From Holophagaceae bacterium (lineage in GTDB: Bacteria; Acidobacteriota; Holophagae; Holophagales; Holophagaceae): 35,222 nucleotides of DNA. The DNA is taken from contig PLUC01000099.1 of assembly GCA_003165415.1 (NCBI GenBank), positions 1-35,222 on the forward strand, read 5' to 3'. A program made the translations under genes and the position numbers. Below the pieces are notes generated by a model. That model was not told the origin of the DNA. It saw only the letters and a list, made by a program, of their open reading frames with translations, and ran no database searches. Positions 26,257-33,581 of this stretch are shown here, one piece after another. How positions within the stretch are numbered: position 1 is the first letter of the stretch; the number at the start of each line of letters is the position of its first letter.

Positions 26257-26269
26257 CAAGGAAACTCGA

Positions 26270-27049
26270 ATGCCAAAGCTTCTCGTTTGTTACAAGTGGG
26301 TGCTCAACGAGCAGGACATCAAGATCCGGCCCGAAGACCTCAGCCTGGACACCAGTCGGGCCAAGGGCAAGATCAGCGACTTCGACCGCAACGCCATCGA
26401 GGAAGCCAGCCTGATCGTGGAGCAGCAGGGCGGCACCGTGGACGCGCTGTCCTACGGCACCCCCGCCGTCAAGCAGTCGGTGAAGGACGCGCTTTCGCGC
26501 GGCCCCAACCGGCTGCTGTGGATCGGCGACCCGCAGGCGGAGGACGCCGACGCGCTGGTCATCGCCAACGTGCTGGCGGCGGCCATCCGCAAGGCCGGGC
26601 CGTACGACCTGATCCTTTGCGGCGAGGGCAGCTCCGACATGTTCTACCAGCAGACGCCGGCCCGGCTGGCGGCGCTGCTGGGCCTGCCCTGCGTCACCTT
26701 CGTTGCAAAGATGACCCTGGAAGGGGACGTGCTGAAAGCCACCCGGAAACTGGGGGACTGCACCGAGCAGGTCAGCGTCACCGGCCCGGCGGTGGTGAGT
26801 GTGCTCAGCGAGATCAACAAGCCGCGCATCCCCAGCCTCAAGCAGGTGCTTGGGGCCGCCAAGAAGCCCAGCGAGGAGATCGCCATCGGCAGCCTCGGCC
26901 TCGCGGCCGACGAGCTTCAGCCCAGGGCGGTTCGCAAGTCCGCCAAGGGTTTCCTGATGAACCGCAAGAACATCATTTTCAAAGAGTCTGACGCGGCAGC
27001 CAATGTCGCCAAGCTCGTCGCCAGCCTCGCCGCCGAAGGCCTGGCCTAA
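26270..27049 (+). CDS. etfB: Electron transfer flavoprotein beta subunit (EtfB/FixA)
   Basis: The 259-residue protein has the EtfB opening KLLVCYKWVLNE and the central region DLILCGEGSSDMFYQQTPARLAALL, which forms part of the nucleotide-binding site. It pairs with EtfA to accept electrons from acyl-CoA dehydrogenases. Because fixC and fixX follow in the same operon, the pair most likely belongs to an EtfABCX complex; whether it bifurcates (using FAD in place of the AMP of ordinary Etf) cannot be decided from these residues alone. The ATG follows AAGGA. Confidence 0.92.
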   Translation: MPKLLVCYKWVLNEQDIKIRPEDLSLDTSRAKGKISDFDRNAIEEASLIVEQQGGTVDALSYGTPAVKQSVKDALSRGPNRLLWIGDPQAEDADALVIANVLAAAIRKAGPYDLILCGEGSSDMFYQQTPARLAALLGLPCVTFVAKMTLEGDVLKATRKLGDCTEQVSVTGPAVVSVLSEINKPRIPSLKQVLGAAKKPSEEIAIGSLGLAADELQPRAVRKSAKGFLMNRKNIIFKESDAAANVAKLVASLAAEGLA

Positions 27050-27062
27050 AGGAGTTCGAATC

Positions 27063-27989
27063 ATGGCAGGTATCTTCATTTTCTCGGAAGACCCGCAACT
27101 GGCCCAGCAGCTGCTGACGCCCGGGTTGGCATTGAAAGCGTCCCTGGGTCAGCCGCTGGTGGCGCTCACCGCCAGCTCGGCGGATGCCCAGACGCTGGCG
27201 TCCCTGGGCGCCGACCGGGTCGTGATGCTCAAGGCCGCGCGGACCACCCCCGAGGCGCTGGCTCCGGCTATCGCCGACCTGCTCGCCAAGGAACAGGCCA
27301 GCGTGGTGCTGGTGGGCGGCACCCTGCGCGGCAGGCATCTGGCGGCGCACGTGGCGGCCGCCCTCAAGGCCGGCATGACCACCGACGCCAAGGTGCTGGC
27401 CATCCGGGACGGCAAGCTGGAGGCCCAGCGCATCCTATACGCGGGCCTGGCGGTGTGCGAAGAGGTGGTGGCGCTGCCGGCGGTGGCGACCATCCCCCAG
27501 CGCACCTTCCTCGCCCCCGCGGCCGCGGCCCAGGCGGGCACGGTGGAGACCCTGGAGGTCCAGGCCGACGCCCGGGTCGTGGTGGAGAGCACCACGCCGG
27601 TGGAAAGCGAGGGCGTGGACATCACGGCGGCCATCAAGCTGGTTTCCGTGGGCCGGGGCTTCGGCAAGAAGGAGGACCTGTTCCTGGCCCGGGATCTGGC
27701 CGGCGCGCTCAAGGCGGAAATCTCCTGCACCCGCGGGGTCGCCGAGGACGAGCACTGGCTGCCCATCGAGCGCTACATCGGCATCAGCGGCCAGACCGTG
27801 AAGCCCGAGCTGTACCTGGCCGTGGGGCTGTCCGGACAGGTGCAGCACATGGTCGGCTGCCGGGAGTCCAAGGTGATCGTGGCGGTGAACAAGGACGAGC
27901 AGGCGCCGATCTTCGAGGCCGCCGACTACGGCATCGTCGGGGACCTATACCAGGTGCTGCCGCTGCTGACCGCGGCGCTGAAGAGCTGA
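27063..27989 (+). CDS. etfA: Electron transfer flavoprotein alpha subunit (EtfA/FixB)
   Basis: The 308-residue protein has a variable N-terminal lobe and the conserved C-terminal FAD domain: SVGRGFGKKEDLFLARDLAG, then CTRGVAEDEHWLP, IGISGQTVKPELYLAVGLSG and ADYGIVGDLYQVLP. These make the FAD site of Etf alpha. It starts 14 bases after etfB with AAAGGAG upstream. It functions with EtfB and, by context, passes electrons to FixC. Confidence 0.94.
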   Translation: MAGIFIFSEDPQLAQQLLTPGLALKASLGQPLVALTASSADAQTLASLGADRVVMLKAARTTPEALAPAIADLLAKEQASVVLVGGTLRGRHLAAHVAAALKAGMTTDAKVLAIRDGKLEAQRILYAGLAVCEEVVALPAVATIPQRTFLAPAAAAQAGTVETLEVQADARVVVESTTPVESEGVDITAAIKLVSVGRGFGKKEDLFLARDLAGALKAEISCTRGVAEDEHWLPIERYIGISGQTVKPELYLAVGLSGQVQHMVGCRESKVIVAVNKDEQAPIFEAADYGIVGDLYQVLPLLTAALKS

Positions 27990-27998
27990 GGCGACACC

Positions 27999-29279
27999 AT
28001 GGCGGAAGATGATTTTGACGTGATCGTGGTGGGTGCCGGCCCGGCGGGATCCGCCTGCGCCTATACCCTGGCCAAGGGCGGCAAGAACGTCCTGCTGCTG
28101 GAGCGCGGCGACAGCGCCGGCGCCAAGAACGTCAGCGGCGGACGGCTCTACACCTACGCCCTGGACCTGGTGGATCCGGAACTTGCCAAGCGCGCCCCAC
28201 TGCAGCGCCGGATCGTGCGCGAGCAGATCATGCTGCTGAGCGGCACGCAGGCCACCACCATCGACTACGCCGACCTGGACAAGGACGCGGCTGGGCCGCA
28301 GTCCTACTCGGTGGTGCGGGCCGTACTGGACGAATGGTTTGCCGGCGAGGTGGAGGCCCAGGGCGCCAGCGTCGTGCCCGGCATGCGGGTGGACAGCCTG
28401 CTGGAGGAGAACGGACGGATCGTGGGCATCCGGGTCGGCGAGGACGAGATGCGCGCCGCCATGGTGGTGGCCGCCGACGGGGTCAACTCGCTGCTTGGCC
28501 AGCAGGCCGGACTGTTCCCGGAGGTGCAGGGGCACGCGGTCGGGGTCGGCGTGAAGGAGACCATCGAACTGCCGGACGCCGTGATCAACCAGCGCTTCGG
28601 GGTGAAGGACGGCGAGGGCGCCGCCCGGGTGGCCATCGGCTGCACCGAGGGCATCTCCGGGGGCGGGTTCCTGTACACCAACCAGGGCAGCATCTCCCTG
28701 GGCATCGTGTTCAACCCCGAGCAGGCGGCCCAGAACGGCCGCCAGATCCAGGAGATCTTCCAGGACTTCAAGCTGCACCCGGCCATCGCGGCGCTCATCG
28801 AAGGCGGCACCAGCATCGAGTACGGCGCCCACCTGGTGCCGGAGCGGGGCTACCACGGCATCCCCGAGCGGCTGTACCGGGAAGGCCTGCTGGTGGTGGG
28901 CGATGCCGCCCAGTTCGGCATCAACACCGGGATGATCATCCGCGGCATGGACCTGGCGATGGTGAGCGGCCTGGCCGCGGCCCGGGCCATCCTCCAGGCC
29001 GGGAACGCCGCCGGCACCGGTCCGGCCTACCGGGCCCAGCTGGAGGAGCTGCTGCTGCTGCCCAACATGCGGGCCTACGCCGAGTTCCACGGGATCTTCG
29101 GGATCAACCGGATCTTCAAGGCGTATCCGGACCTGGCCAACCAGGCCCTGCAGTTCCTGTTCACCGTGGACGGCAAGGTTCCGCCGCCGATGATCAAGAA
29201 ACTGAAGTCCATCGTCAAGAGCAAGGTGTCGTACGGGCAGCTCGCGGCCGACGCCTGGAAGGGGTTTCGCAGCGTATGA
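27999..29279 (+). CDS. fixC: FixC family Etf:quinone oxidoreductase-like flavoprotein
   Basis: The 426-residue flavoprotein begins with an FAD-binding Rossmann motif, G12-x-G14-x-x-G17 (VVGAGPAGSAC), and has DGVNSLLGQQAG and VGDAAQFGINTGM as second and third nucleotide contacts, matching FixC and the main domain of Etf-ubiquinone oxidoreductase without its iron-sulfur part; that part is supplied by fixX, whose start overlaps (ATGA). FixC accepts electrons from EtfAB and delivers them to (mena)quinone. No membrane segments are obvious, consistent with a peripheral protein. Known relatives occur in nitrogen fixation, carnitine reduction and anaerobic acid metabolism. Confidence 0.93.
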   Translation: MAEDDFDVIVVGAGPAGSACAYTLAKGGKNVLLLERGDSAGAKNVSGGRLYTYALDLVDPELAKRAPLQRRIVREQIMLLSGTQATTIDYADLDKDAAGPQSYSVVRAVLDEWFAGEVEAQGASVVPGMRVDSLLEENGRIVGIRVGEDEMRAAMVVAADGVNSLLGQQAGLFPEVQGHAVGVGVKETIELPDAVINQRFGVKDGEGAARVAIGCTEGISGGGFLYTNQGSISLGIVFNPEQAAQNGRQIQEIFQDFKLHPAIAALIEGGTSIEYGAHLVPERGYHGIPERLYREGLLVVGDAAQFGINTGMIIRGMDLAMVSGLAAARAILQAGNAAGTGPAYRAQLEELLLLPNMRAYAEFHGIFGINRIFKAYPDLANQALQFLFTVDGKVPPPMIKKLKSIVKSKVSYGQLAADAWKGFRSV

Positions 29280-29566
29280 GCATCAAGCGACTGAGTCCCG
29301 AGGAACTGCTCGCCCTGGACCGCTTCGCGGTGGACGAGGGCAACCCGCACATCGTGGTGGACAAGGAGATCTGCGCCCGATGCAGCAAGCGTCCGTGCCT
29401 GGTGGTGTGCCCGGCGCGGTGCTACCAGCTGAAGGACGGCCAGGTGCATTTCGAATACGCCGGGTGCCTGGAGTGCGGCACCTGCCGGGTGATGTGCACC
29501 GACCTGGGCGTCACCCACTGGAACTACCCGAGGGCCACCTTCGGGGTGACCTATCGTTGCAGCTGA
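29276..29566 (+). CDS. fixX: FixX ferredoxin-like protein
   Basis: The 96-residue protein has two cysteine clusters: C33-x2-C36-x4-C41-x3-C45 with C49, and C64-x2-C67-x2-C70-x3-C74. The second is a standard 4Fe-4S motif (CLECGTCRVMC); the first is irregular (CARCSKRPCLVVC), as is usual for FixX. It carries electrons between Etf/FixC and the quinone or ferredoxin branch. The start overlaps the fixC stop. It ends the electron-transfer part of the operon; MaoC follows after 30 bases. Confidence 0.93.
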   Translation: MSIKRLSPEELLALDRFAVDEGNPHIVVDKEICARCSKRPCLVVCPARCYQLKDGQVHFEYAGCLECGTCRVMCTDLGVTHWNYPRATFGVTYRCS

Positions 29567-29596
29567 CCCTCGGCTGCATTTCTGAGGAGAACCACC

Positions 29597-30028
29597 ATGG
29601 CAACACCCCTGAAAACGGAGCCCTTCACCGTCGGCCAGACCTGCACGTATGAACAAATAATCGACGATAAGCTGGTCCGGGCCTTCGCCGAACTGAGCGG
29701 CGACCGCAACCCCATCCACCTAAACGACGAAGTGGCCAAGAAGAGCAAGTTCGGCCAGCGCATCGCCCACGGCGCCATCCTGTTCGGCATCGTGTCCAAG
29801 GTCCTGGGCATGGACATGCCGGGCCTGGGCACGGTCTACCTCGGCCAGACCTGCAGTTTCAAGCTGCCGGTGTTCATCGGCGACAAAGTGAAACTGGAAG
29901 CCAAGATCATTGAACTTCTGCCCAAGAGCATCGCCCGGATTTCCACGGTCATCACCAAGCAGACTGGGGAAGTGGTGATGGACGGCATCGCCGAGGTCAA
30001 GCTCCCCGGCTGGCTGTTCAAGGCCTGA
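29597..30028 (+). CDS. MaoC-type (R)-specific enoyl-CoA hydratase
   Basis: The 143-residue hot-dog-fold protein has the hydratase catalytic pair D36 and H41 (SGDRNPIHLND) with the following AHGAI. This matches PhaJ, which adds water to 2-enoyl-CoA to make (R)-3-hydroxyacyl-CoA. The ATG has GAGGAG upstream. As the last gene of the operon, it could hydrate the product of the dehydrogenases or, in reverse, provide their enoyl-CoA substrate. No thiolase or hydroxyacyl-CoA dehydrogenase is nearby. Confidence 0.88.
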   Translation: MATPLKTEPFTVGQTCTYEQIIDDKLVRAFAELSGDRNPIHLNDEVAKKSKFGQRIAHGAILFGIVSKVLGMDMPGLGTVYLGQTCSFKLPVFIGDKVKLEAKIIELLPKSIARISTVITKQTGEVVMDGIAEVKLPGWLFKA

Positions 30029-30072
30029 CACCGCTGGATTCCTTCGCGACGCAGGGACCGTTCCGGGCACAA

Positions 30073-30221
30073 GCAACCATAGCGGAGCAAGCTCCGCAAC
30101 GGTTGCTAGCCGGGAAGGTATGGCGGAGCTGGCCCGGCCGGTTCCGCCCACCCGCCACGGTGCGGCATCTGGACGGGTACCGCCCTCCGGCGGACGGGTA
30201 CCAGGTGCCACCCGTGGCGGG
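30073..30221. repeat. Run of three inverted-repeat structures in the MaoC-transporter gap
   Basis: Three structures stand side by side in a 319-base gap without genes. The first: GCAACC (30073-30078) with GGTTGC (30101-30106), enclosing GCGGAG/CTCCGC (30082-30087 / 30092-30097). The second: GGCGGA (30122-30127) with TCCGCC (30143-30148), enclosing CTGGCC and GGCCGG. The third: CCCGCCACGG (30151-30160) with CCGTGGCGGG (30212-30221), enclosing CATCTGG/CCAGGTG and GCC/GGC. Within the third, GGACGGGTACC occurs twice (30171-30181 and 30192-30202). None has a T-run, so this is not a simple terminator. It could be a REP-type repeat cluster or a structured RNA leader of the transporter gene. Confidence 0.6.
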
Positions 30222-30347
30222 ATGTCCATGGATCGACCCCCTTTGTCCCGCTTCTGACGCTTTGCCCCAACCCATTGCCAAGCTTCGTTCCAAGAGCGTT
30301 TCATCGTCCTTTCTTCCCATCCATCACCCTTGATCCAGGAGGTCCCC

Positions 30348-31694
30348 ATGGCTCTTGCCGAAACCCCTGTCGCCCCGCAGGCGATCGATCCCGCCCTTCC
30401 ACCTGAGGATTACAGCCAGATCGTGAAAGTGGCGTTCGCGAGCATGATCGGCACCTCCATCGAGTGGTACGACTACTTCCTCTACGGCACCGCCGCCGCG
30501 CTGGTGTTCAACAAGCTGTTCTTCCCCAGCTACGATCCCCTCGTGGGCACGCTCCTTGCCTTCGCCACGTTCTCCCTGGGCTTCATCGCCCGTCCCGTGG
30601 GCGGCATCGTGTTCGGCCACTACGGCGACAAGATCGGCCGCAAGAAGATGCTCTACCTGACCCTGATGATCATGGGCCTGTCCACGGCCTGCATCGGCCT
30701 GCTGCCCACCTACGCCGCCATCGGAATCTGGGCGCCCATCCTCCTGGTCGGCATGCGCCTGCTGCAGGGCTTCGGCCTGGGCGGCGAGTGGGGCGGCGCG
30801 GTGCTGATGGCGGTGGAGCATGCTCCGGCCAACCGGCGCGGCTTCTATGGTTCCTGGCCCCAGCTCGGCGCCTTCGTGGGCCTGCTGCTCTCCACCATCG
30901 TGTTCCGGGCCGTCTCCAAGATGCCCGATTCCGCCTTCCTGTCCTGGGGCTGGCGCGTGCCCTTCCTGCTCAGCTTCATCCTGGTCGCCATCGGCATCTG
31001 GATCCGGTTGACCGTCGCCGAGTCTCCGGTCTTCTTGAAGATGAAGAAGAACCAGAAGAAGGAAGTGAAGATGCCCATCATTGAGGCGCTCACCAAGCAC
31101 CCCAAGAACATCTTCATCGCCATGGGCGCGCGGTTCGCCGAGAACGGCCTGTTTTACGTATTCACCGTGTTTTCCCTGACCTACATCTCCACCTACCTCA
31201 AGGTTCCCCGCGTCGTGGGCCTCAATGGCCTGCTCTGGGCCGCCGGCATCGGCATCTTCAGCACCGCCGCCTGGGGCGCCCTGTCCGACGTGTGGGGCCG
31301 CCGTCCTATATATATGTATGGCGCCATCGCCTGCGGCGTCCTGGCCTTCCCCTTCTTCTGGATGCTGGGCACCAAGGACCCCACGATGATCACTCTGGCC
31401 ATCGTCATCCCCGTCGTCCTCGGCCACTCGGCCATGTATGGCCCGCAGGCCAGCTTCCTGTCCGAGATGTTCTCGGCCAAGGTGCGCTACAGCGGCGCGT
31501 CCTTCGGCTACCAACTGGCCTCCATCTTCGCCGGCGGCCTGTCTCCCCTGATCGCCACCTGGCTGCTGGCCGTGGGTGTCGCGTCCGGCAAGGGCCCGAC
31601 CTACATCGCCTTCTATATGATCCTCCTGGTGGTCATCACCGTCGTCGCCGTCGCCTTCGCCAAGGAGACCAACAAGGACGTAGATATCACCTGA
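30348..31694 (+). CDS. MHS-family major facilitator (organic acid/metabolite:H+ symporter)
   Basis: The 448-residue protein has about 12 membrane segments and the metabolite:H+ symporter pattern: GTSIEWYDYFLYGTAAAL in the first helix, GHYGDKIGRKKML between helices 2 and 3, GGEWGGAVLMAVEHAP in helix 4-5, and SDVWGRRP in the second half. Relatives carry proline/betaine, shikimate, citrate, alpha-ketoglutarate or short organic acids. The ATG at 30348 has a perfect AGGAGG at 30338-30343. Lying after the CoA-transferase operon, it may import the acid used there; this is inference. A strong terminator follows. Confidence 0.88.
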   Translation: MALAETPVAPQAIDPALPPEDYSQIVKVAFASMIGTSIEWYDYFLYGTAAALVFNKLFFPSYDPLVGTLLAFATFSLGFIARPVGGIVFGHYGDKIGRKKMLYLTLMIMGLSTACIGLLPTYAAIGIWAPILLVGMRLLQGFGLGGEWGGAVLMAVEHAPANRRGFYGSWPQLGAFVGLLLSTIVFRAVSKMPDSAFLSWGWRVPFLLSFILVAIGIWIRLTVAESPVFLKMKKNQKKEVKMPIIEALTKHPKNIFIAMGARFAENGLFYVFTVFSLTYISTYLKVPRVVGLNGLLWAAGIGIFSTAAWGALSDVWGRRPIYMYGAIACGVLAFPFFWMLGTKDPTMITLAIVIPVVLGHSAMYGPQASFLSEMFSAKVRYSGASFGYQLASIFAGGLSPLIATWLLAVGVASGKGPTYIAFYMILLVVITVVAVAFAKETNKDVDIT

Positions 31695-32436
31695 AGCGAT
31701 CAACCTGAAGCGAGGCCCTGGCGTCAACTGCGCCGGGGCCTTTCGCTTTTTTTGGATTGTTCCATTCCGCCGAGGCGTCCTGGATCATCTGGGCGTTCTC
31801 CGGCAGCCCCAGCCAATAGGCGGCGAAGATCTGGCCAAGCCGCTGGCCCGCCAGCACGTCGCTGGGCCAGTGCACGCCGGCCATGGCGCGGTCGTCGCCG
31901 ATGAGCTTGCCCTCCTCCGCCAGGGACACCCCGTCGCCCGGATCCAGTTGGATGAGGATGGCCGCGAACAGGTCGCCCTCCGCGGCGTGCTTGCTGGGGA
32001 AGGACAGGCTGCCGTCGTCCGGGAGGGCCGGGGTCAGGGTGGGATCGGTGACGTGGGGCCGGGGCCGGCCGAAGCTGGCCTTCAGGGCGGTCACCACCGG
32101 CTTCACGTCCTCCTTGGCCTGTTTCAGCAGGGCCTTGGTGGTGGGGTAGGCCGAGGCGCCCCAGGACGAACGGATGGCGTTGAGAAAGCAGTCCAGATCC
32201 GGATGGCTCTCCACCTCGACCCGGTCCACGTCGGCGCGGGTGCGGGTGTCCTGCAGCCAGTGCAGGATGGCGTCCTCCTCCTGGGACTGCAGGCTGCCGA
32301 CGGCCGGATAGGTGCCGGCGACGGACGGCCAGTCCGGCTCCACGGCACTCGCCCATGGCTGGGCCGCGCGTGCCGGGACGAAGCTGGCGCAGGCCAGGAC
32401 CAGGGCAACCAGGGGGCTCCAATGTCGATGCTTCAC
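31687..32436 (-). CDS. Secreted PAP2/class A acid phosphatase-like protein
   Basis: The 249-residue protein has a signal peptide ending near PARAAQ and the PAP2/class A phosphatase motif: K119-x6-R126-P127, then P147-S148-K149-H150, then R183-x5-H189-x3-D193. In most relatives the middle motif is PSGH; here Gly is Lys. The histidines and arginines of the active site are kept, so phosphomonoesterase activity in the periplasm is likely but altered. I chose the GTG at 32436 because GGAGG lies five bases upstream and the signal peptide then begins correctly; an ATG at 32469 has no ribosome site. The C-terminal 20 or so residues are read through the neighbour's terminator, and the stop overlaps the transporter gene end by eight bases. 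Confidence 0.83.
   Translation of the reverse strand: MKHRHWSPLVALVLACASFVPARAAQPWASAVEPDWPSVAGTYPAVGSLQSQEEDAILHWLQDTRTRADVDRVEVESHPDLDCFLNAIRSSWGASAYPTTKALLKQAKEDVKPVVTALKASFGRPRPHVTDPTLTPALPDDGSLSFPSKHAAEGDLFAAILIQLDPGDGVSLAEEGKLIGDDRAMAGVHWPSDVLAGQRLGQIFAAYWLGLPENAQMIQDASAEWNNPKKAKGPGAVDARASLQVDRFR
31713..31753 (+). terminator. Rho-independent terminator after the MHS transporter
   Basis: AGGCCC (31713-31718), a T that can wobble-pair with G735-position base 31735, GGCG (31720-31723), loop of seven, CGCC (31731-31734) and GGGCCT (31736-31741) form an 11-pair stem, followed by TTCGC and seven T to 31753. It begins 19 bases after the transporter stop. On the other strand the same bases code for the end of the acid-phosphatase-like protein. 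Confidence 0.85.
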
Positions 32437-32501
32437 CTTTTCCTCCGGAAAGAGGAGGGAGTTTGTCATGGTTTCATGGGGAAAAATGGTTTAAAAACGT
32501 T

Positions 32502-32519
32502 ATAATATTTGAATATTAT
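32502..32519. promoter_or_regulatory. AT-rich palindrome in the divergent phosphatase-LysR promoter region
   Basis: ATAATATT (32502-32509) and AATATTAT (32512-32519) are perfect inverted repeats around TG. The gap 32437-32645 is strongly AT-rich. LysR regulators typically bind interrupted palindromes between divergent promoters, so this is a candidate operator of the LysR gene next door. A TTGACA at 32576-32581 with TAGACT at 32596-32601 is a possible LysR promoter, although the 14-base spacing is short. Confidence 0.4.
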
Positions 32520-32645
32520 CTGGTTTTACCTTAAAAGATAAATATTTTGATTGTTGATAGTTGTGTAAATAAATCTTGACATCTTCTATTTAAGCTAGAC
32601 TTGTCGAATACCGAATCACCAAGTTTCGTCCCTGCGAAAGAGCTT

Positions 32646-33560
32646 ATGGAACTCCGACTTTTGCGCTACTTTACCGCCGTCGCCGAGGAGTTGAACGTGA
32701 CTCGCGCCGCGGAGAAGCTGCACACGGCGCAGCCTTCCCTCAGCCAGCAGATCCGGCAACTGGAGGGCTTGATCGGGGCGCCGCTGTTCCTGCGCGACAA
32801 GCACCGGCTCAAGCTCACCGAAACCGGACGGGTCTTGCTGCCGGCGGCCAAGGACATCCTGGCCGCGGTGGAGAAGGCCATGCTCCAGGCCCGCGCCACC
32901 GCCCGGAGCGAGGTGGGCACCATCGTGCTGGGCATGATCCCGGGACCGGAGGGCATGGTGTTCTCCCACATCCTGCCGCTGCTGCTGCGGCGCTCGCCGG
33001 AGAACCAGCTCCTGCTGCGGACCATGACGGCGCCCGAGGCGATCCAGGCTCTGCTGGACCGGGAGATCCGGGCCGCCTTCACCCGGGGGCCCATCGACGA
33101 TGACGAAATAGAATATGAGATTTACATGCGAGAAGAGGTGGTCGCGGTGATGCCGGAAGCATGGCCGCTGGCCCGGCTGGAGCGTGTGCCCATCTCCGAA
33201 CTGGCCAAGATGCCCCTGATCTCCATCTCCGCGGTGGTGGCGCCGGCGGTGCACCAGGCCACCGAGGACATCGAACGGCGTGCCGGGGTGAAGTTCACCG
33301 GCGGGATCTGTTCCGAGAGCCTGATGACGTCCATGAACGCGGTGGCGTCGGGACTGGGCTGCTGCTTCTTTTCCGAATATGTGGGTGGGATCGTGCCCAA
33401 GGGGGTGGTGACCCGGCCCCTGGACCTGGATCCGGTCCCGACCCTGGACCTGCTGTTCGCCTACCGGAAGGACGACCAGTTCCCGGCCCTGGCCACCCTA
33501 ATCTCGCTGGTGCGCGACCATTCGCCGTTCCGCAAGCAGGCCCAGGGCAGGACGCGCTAA
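32646..33560 (+). CDS. LysR-family transcriptional regulator
   Basis: The 304-residue protein begins with the LysR winged-helix domain (ELRLLRYFTAVAEELNVTRA, with the recognition helix near AQPSLSQQIRQLE) and has a C-terminal effector domain (about residues 92-295) of the periplasmic-binding type. The form ELRLLRYFTAVAEE is common in CatM/BenM/HcaR-like regulators of aromatic or organic acid metabolism. The ATG at 32646 gives the conserved start; upstream codons from 32601 are not LysR-like. The aldo/keto reductase starts 22 bases downstream and is likely co-transcribed and under its control; the divergent phosphatase may be too. Confidence 0.9.
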   Translation: MELRLLRYFTAVAEELNVTRAAEKLHTAQPSLSQQIRQLEGLIGAPLFLRDKHRLKLTETGRVLLPAAKDILAAVEKAMLQARATARSEVGTIVLGMIPGPEGMVFSHILPLLLRRSPENQLLLRTMTAPEAIQALLDREIRAAFTRGPIDDDEIEYEIYMREEVVAVMPEAWPLARLERVPISELAKMPLISISAVVAPAVHQATEDIERRAGVKFTGGICSESLMTSMNAVASGLGCCFFSEYVGGIVPKGVVTRPLDLDPVPTLDLLFAYRKDDQFPALATLISLVRDHSPFRKQAQGRTR

Positions 33561-33581
33561 GATTTCGTGGGAGGTGCACCC

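Noticed and set aside
30103-30333. Short open frames across the structured gap before the transporter
   Set aside because: They lie over inverted repeats, lack ribosome sites and have proline/arginine-rich composition.
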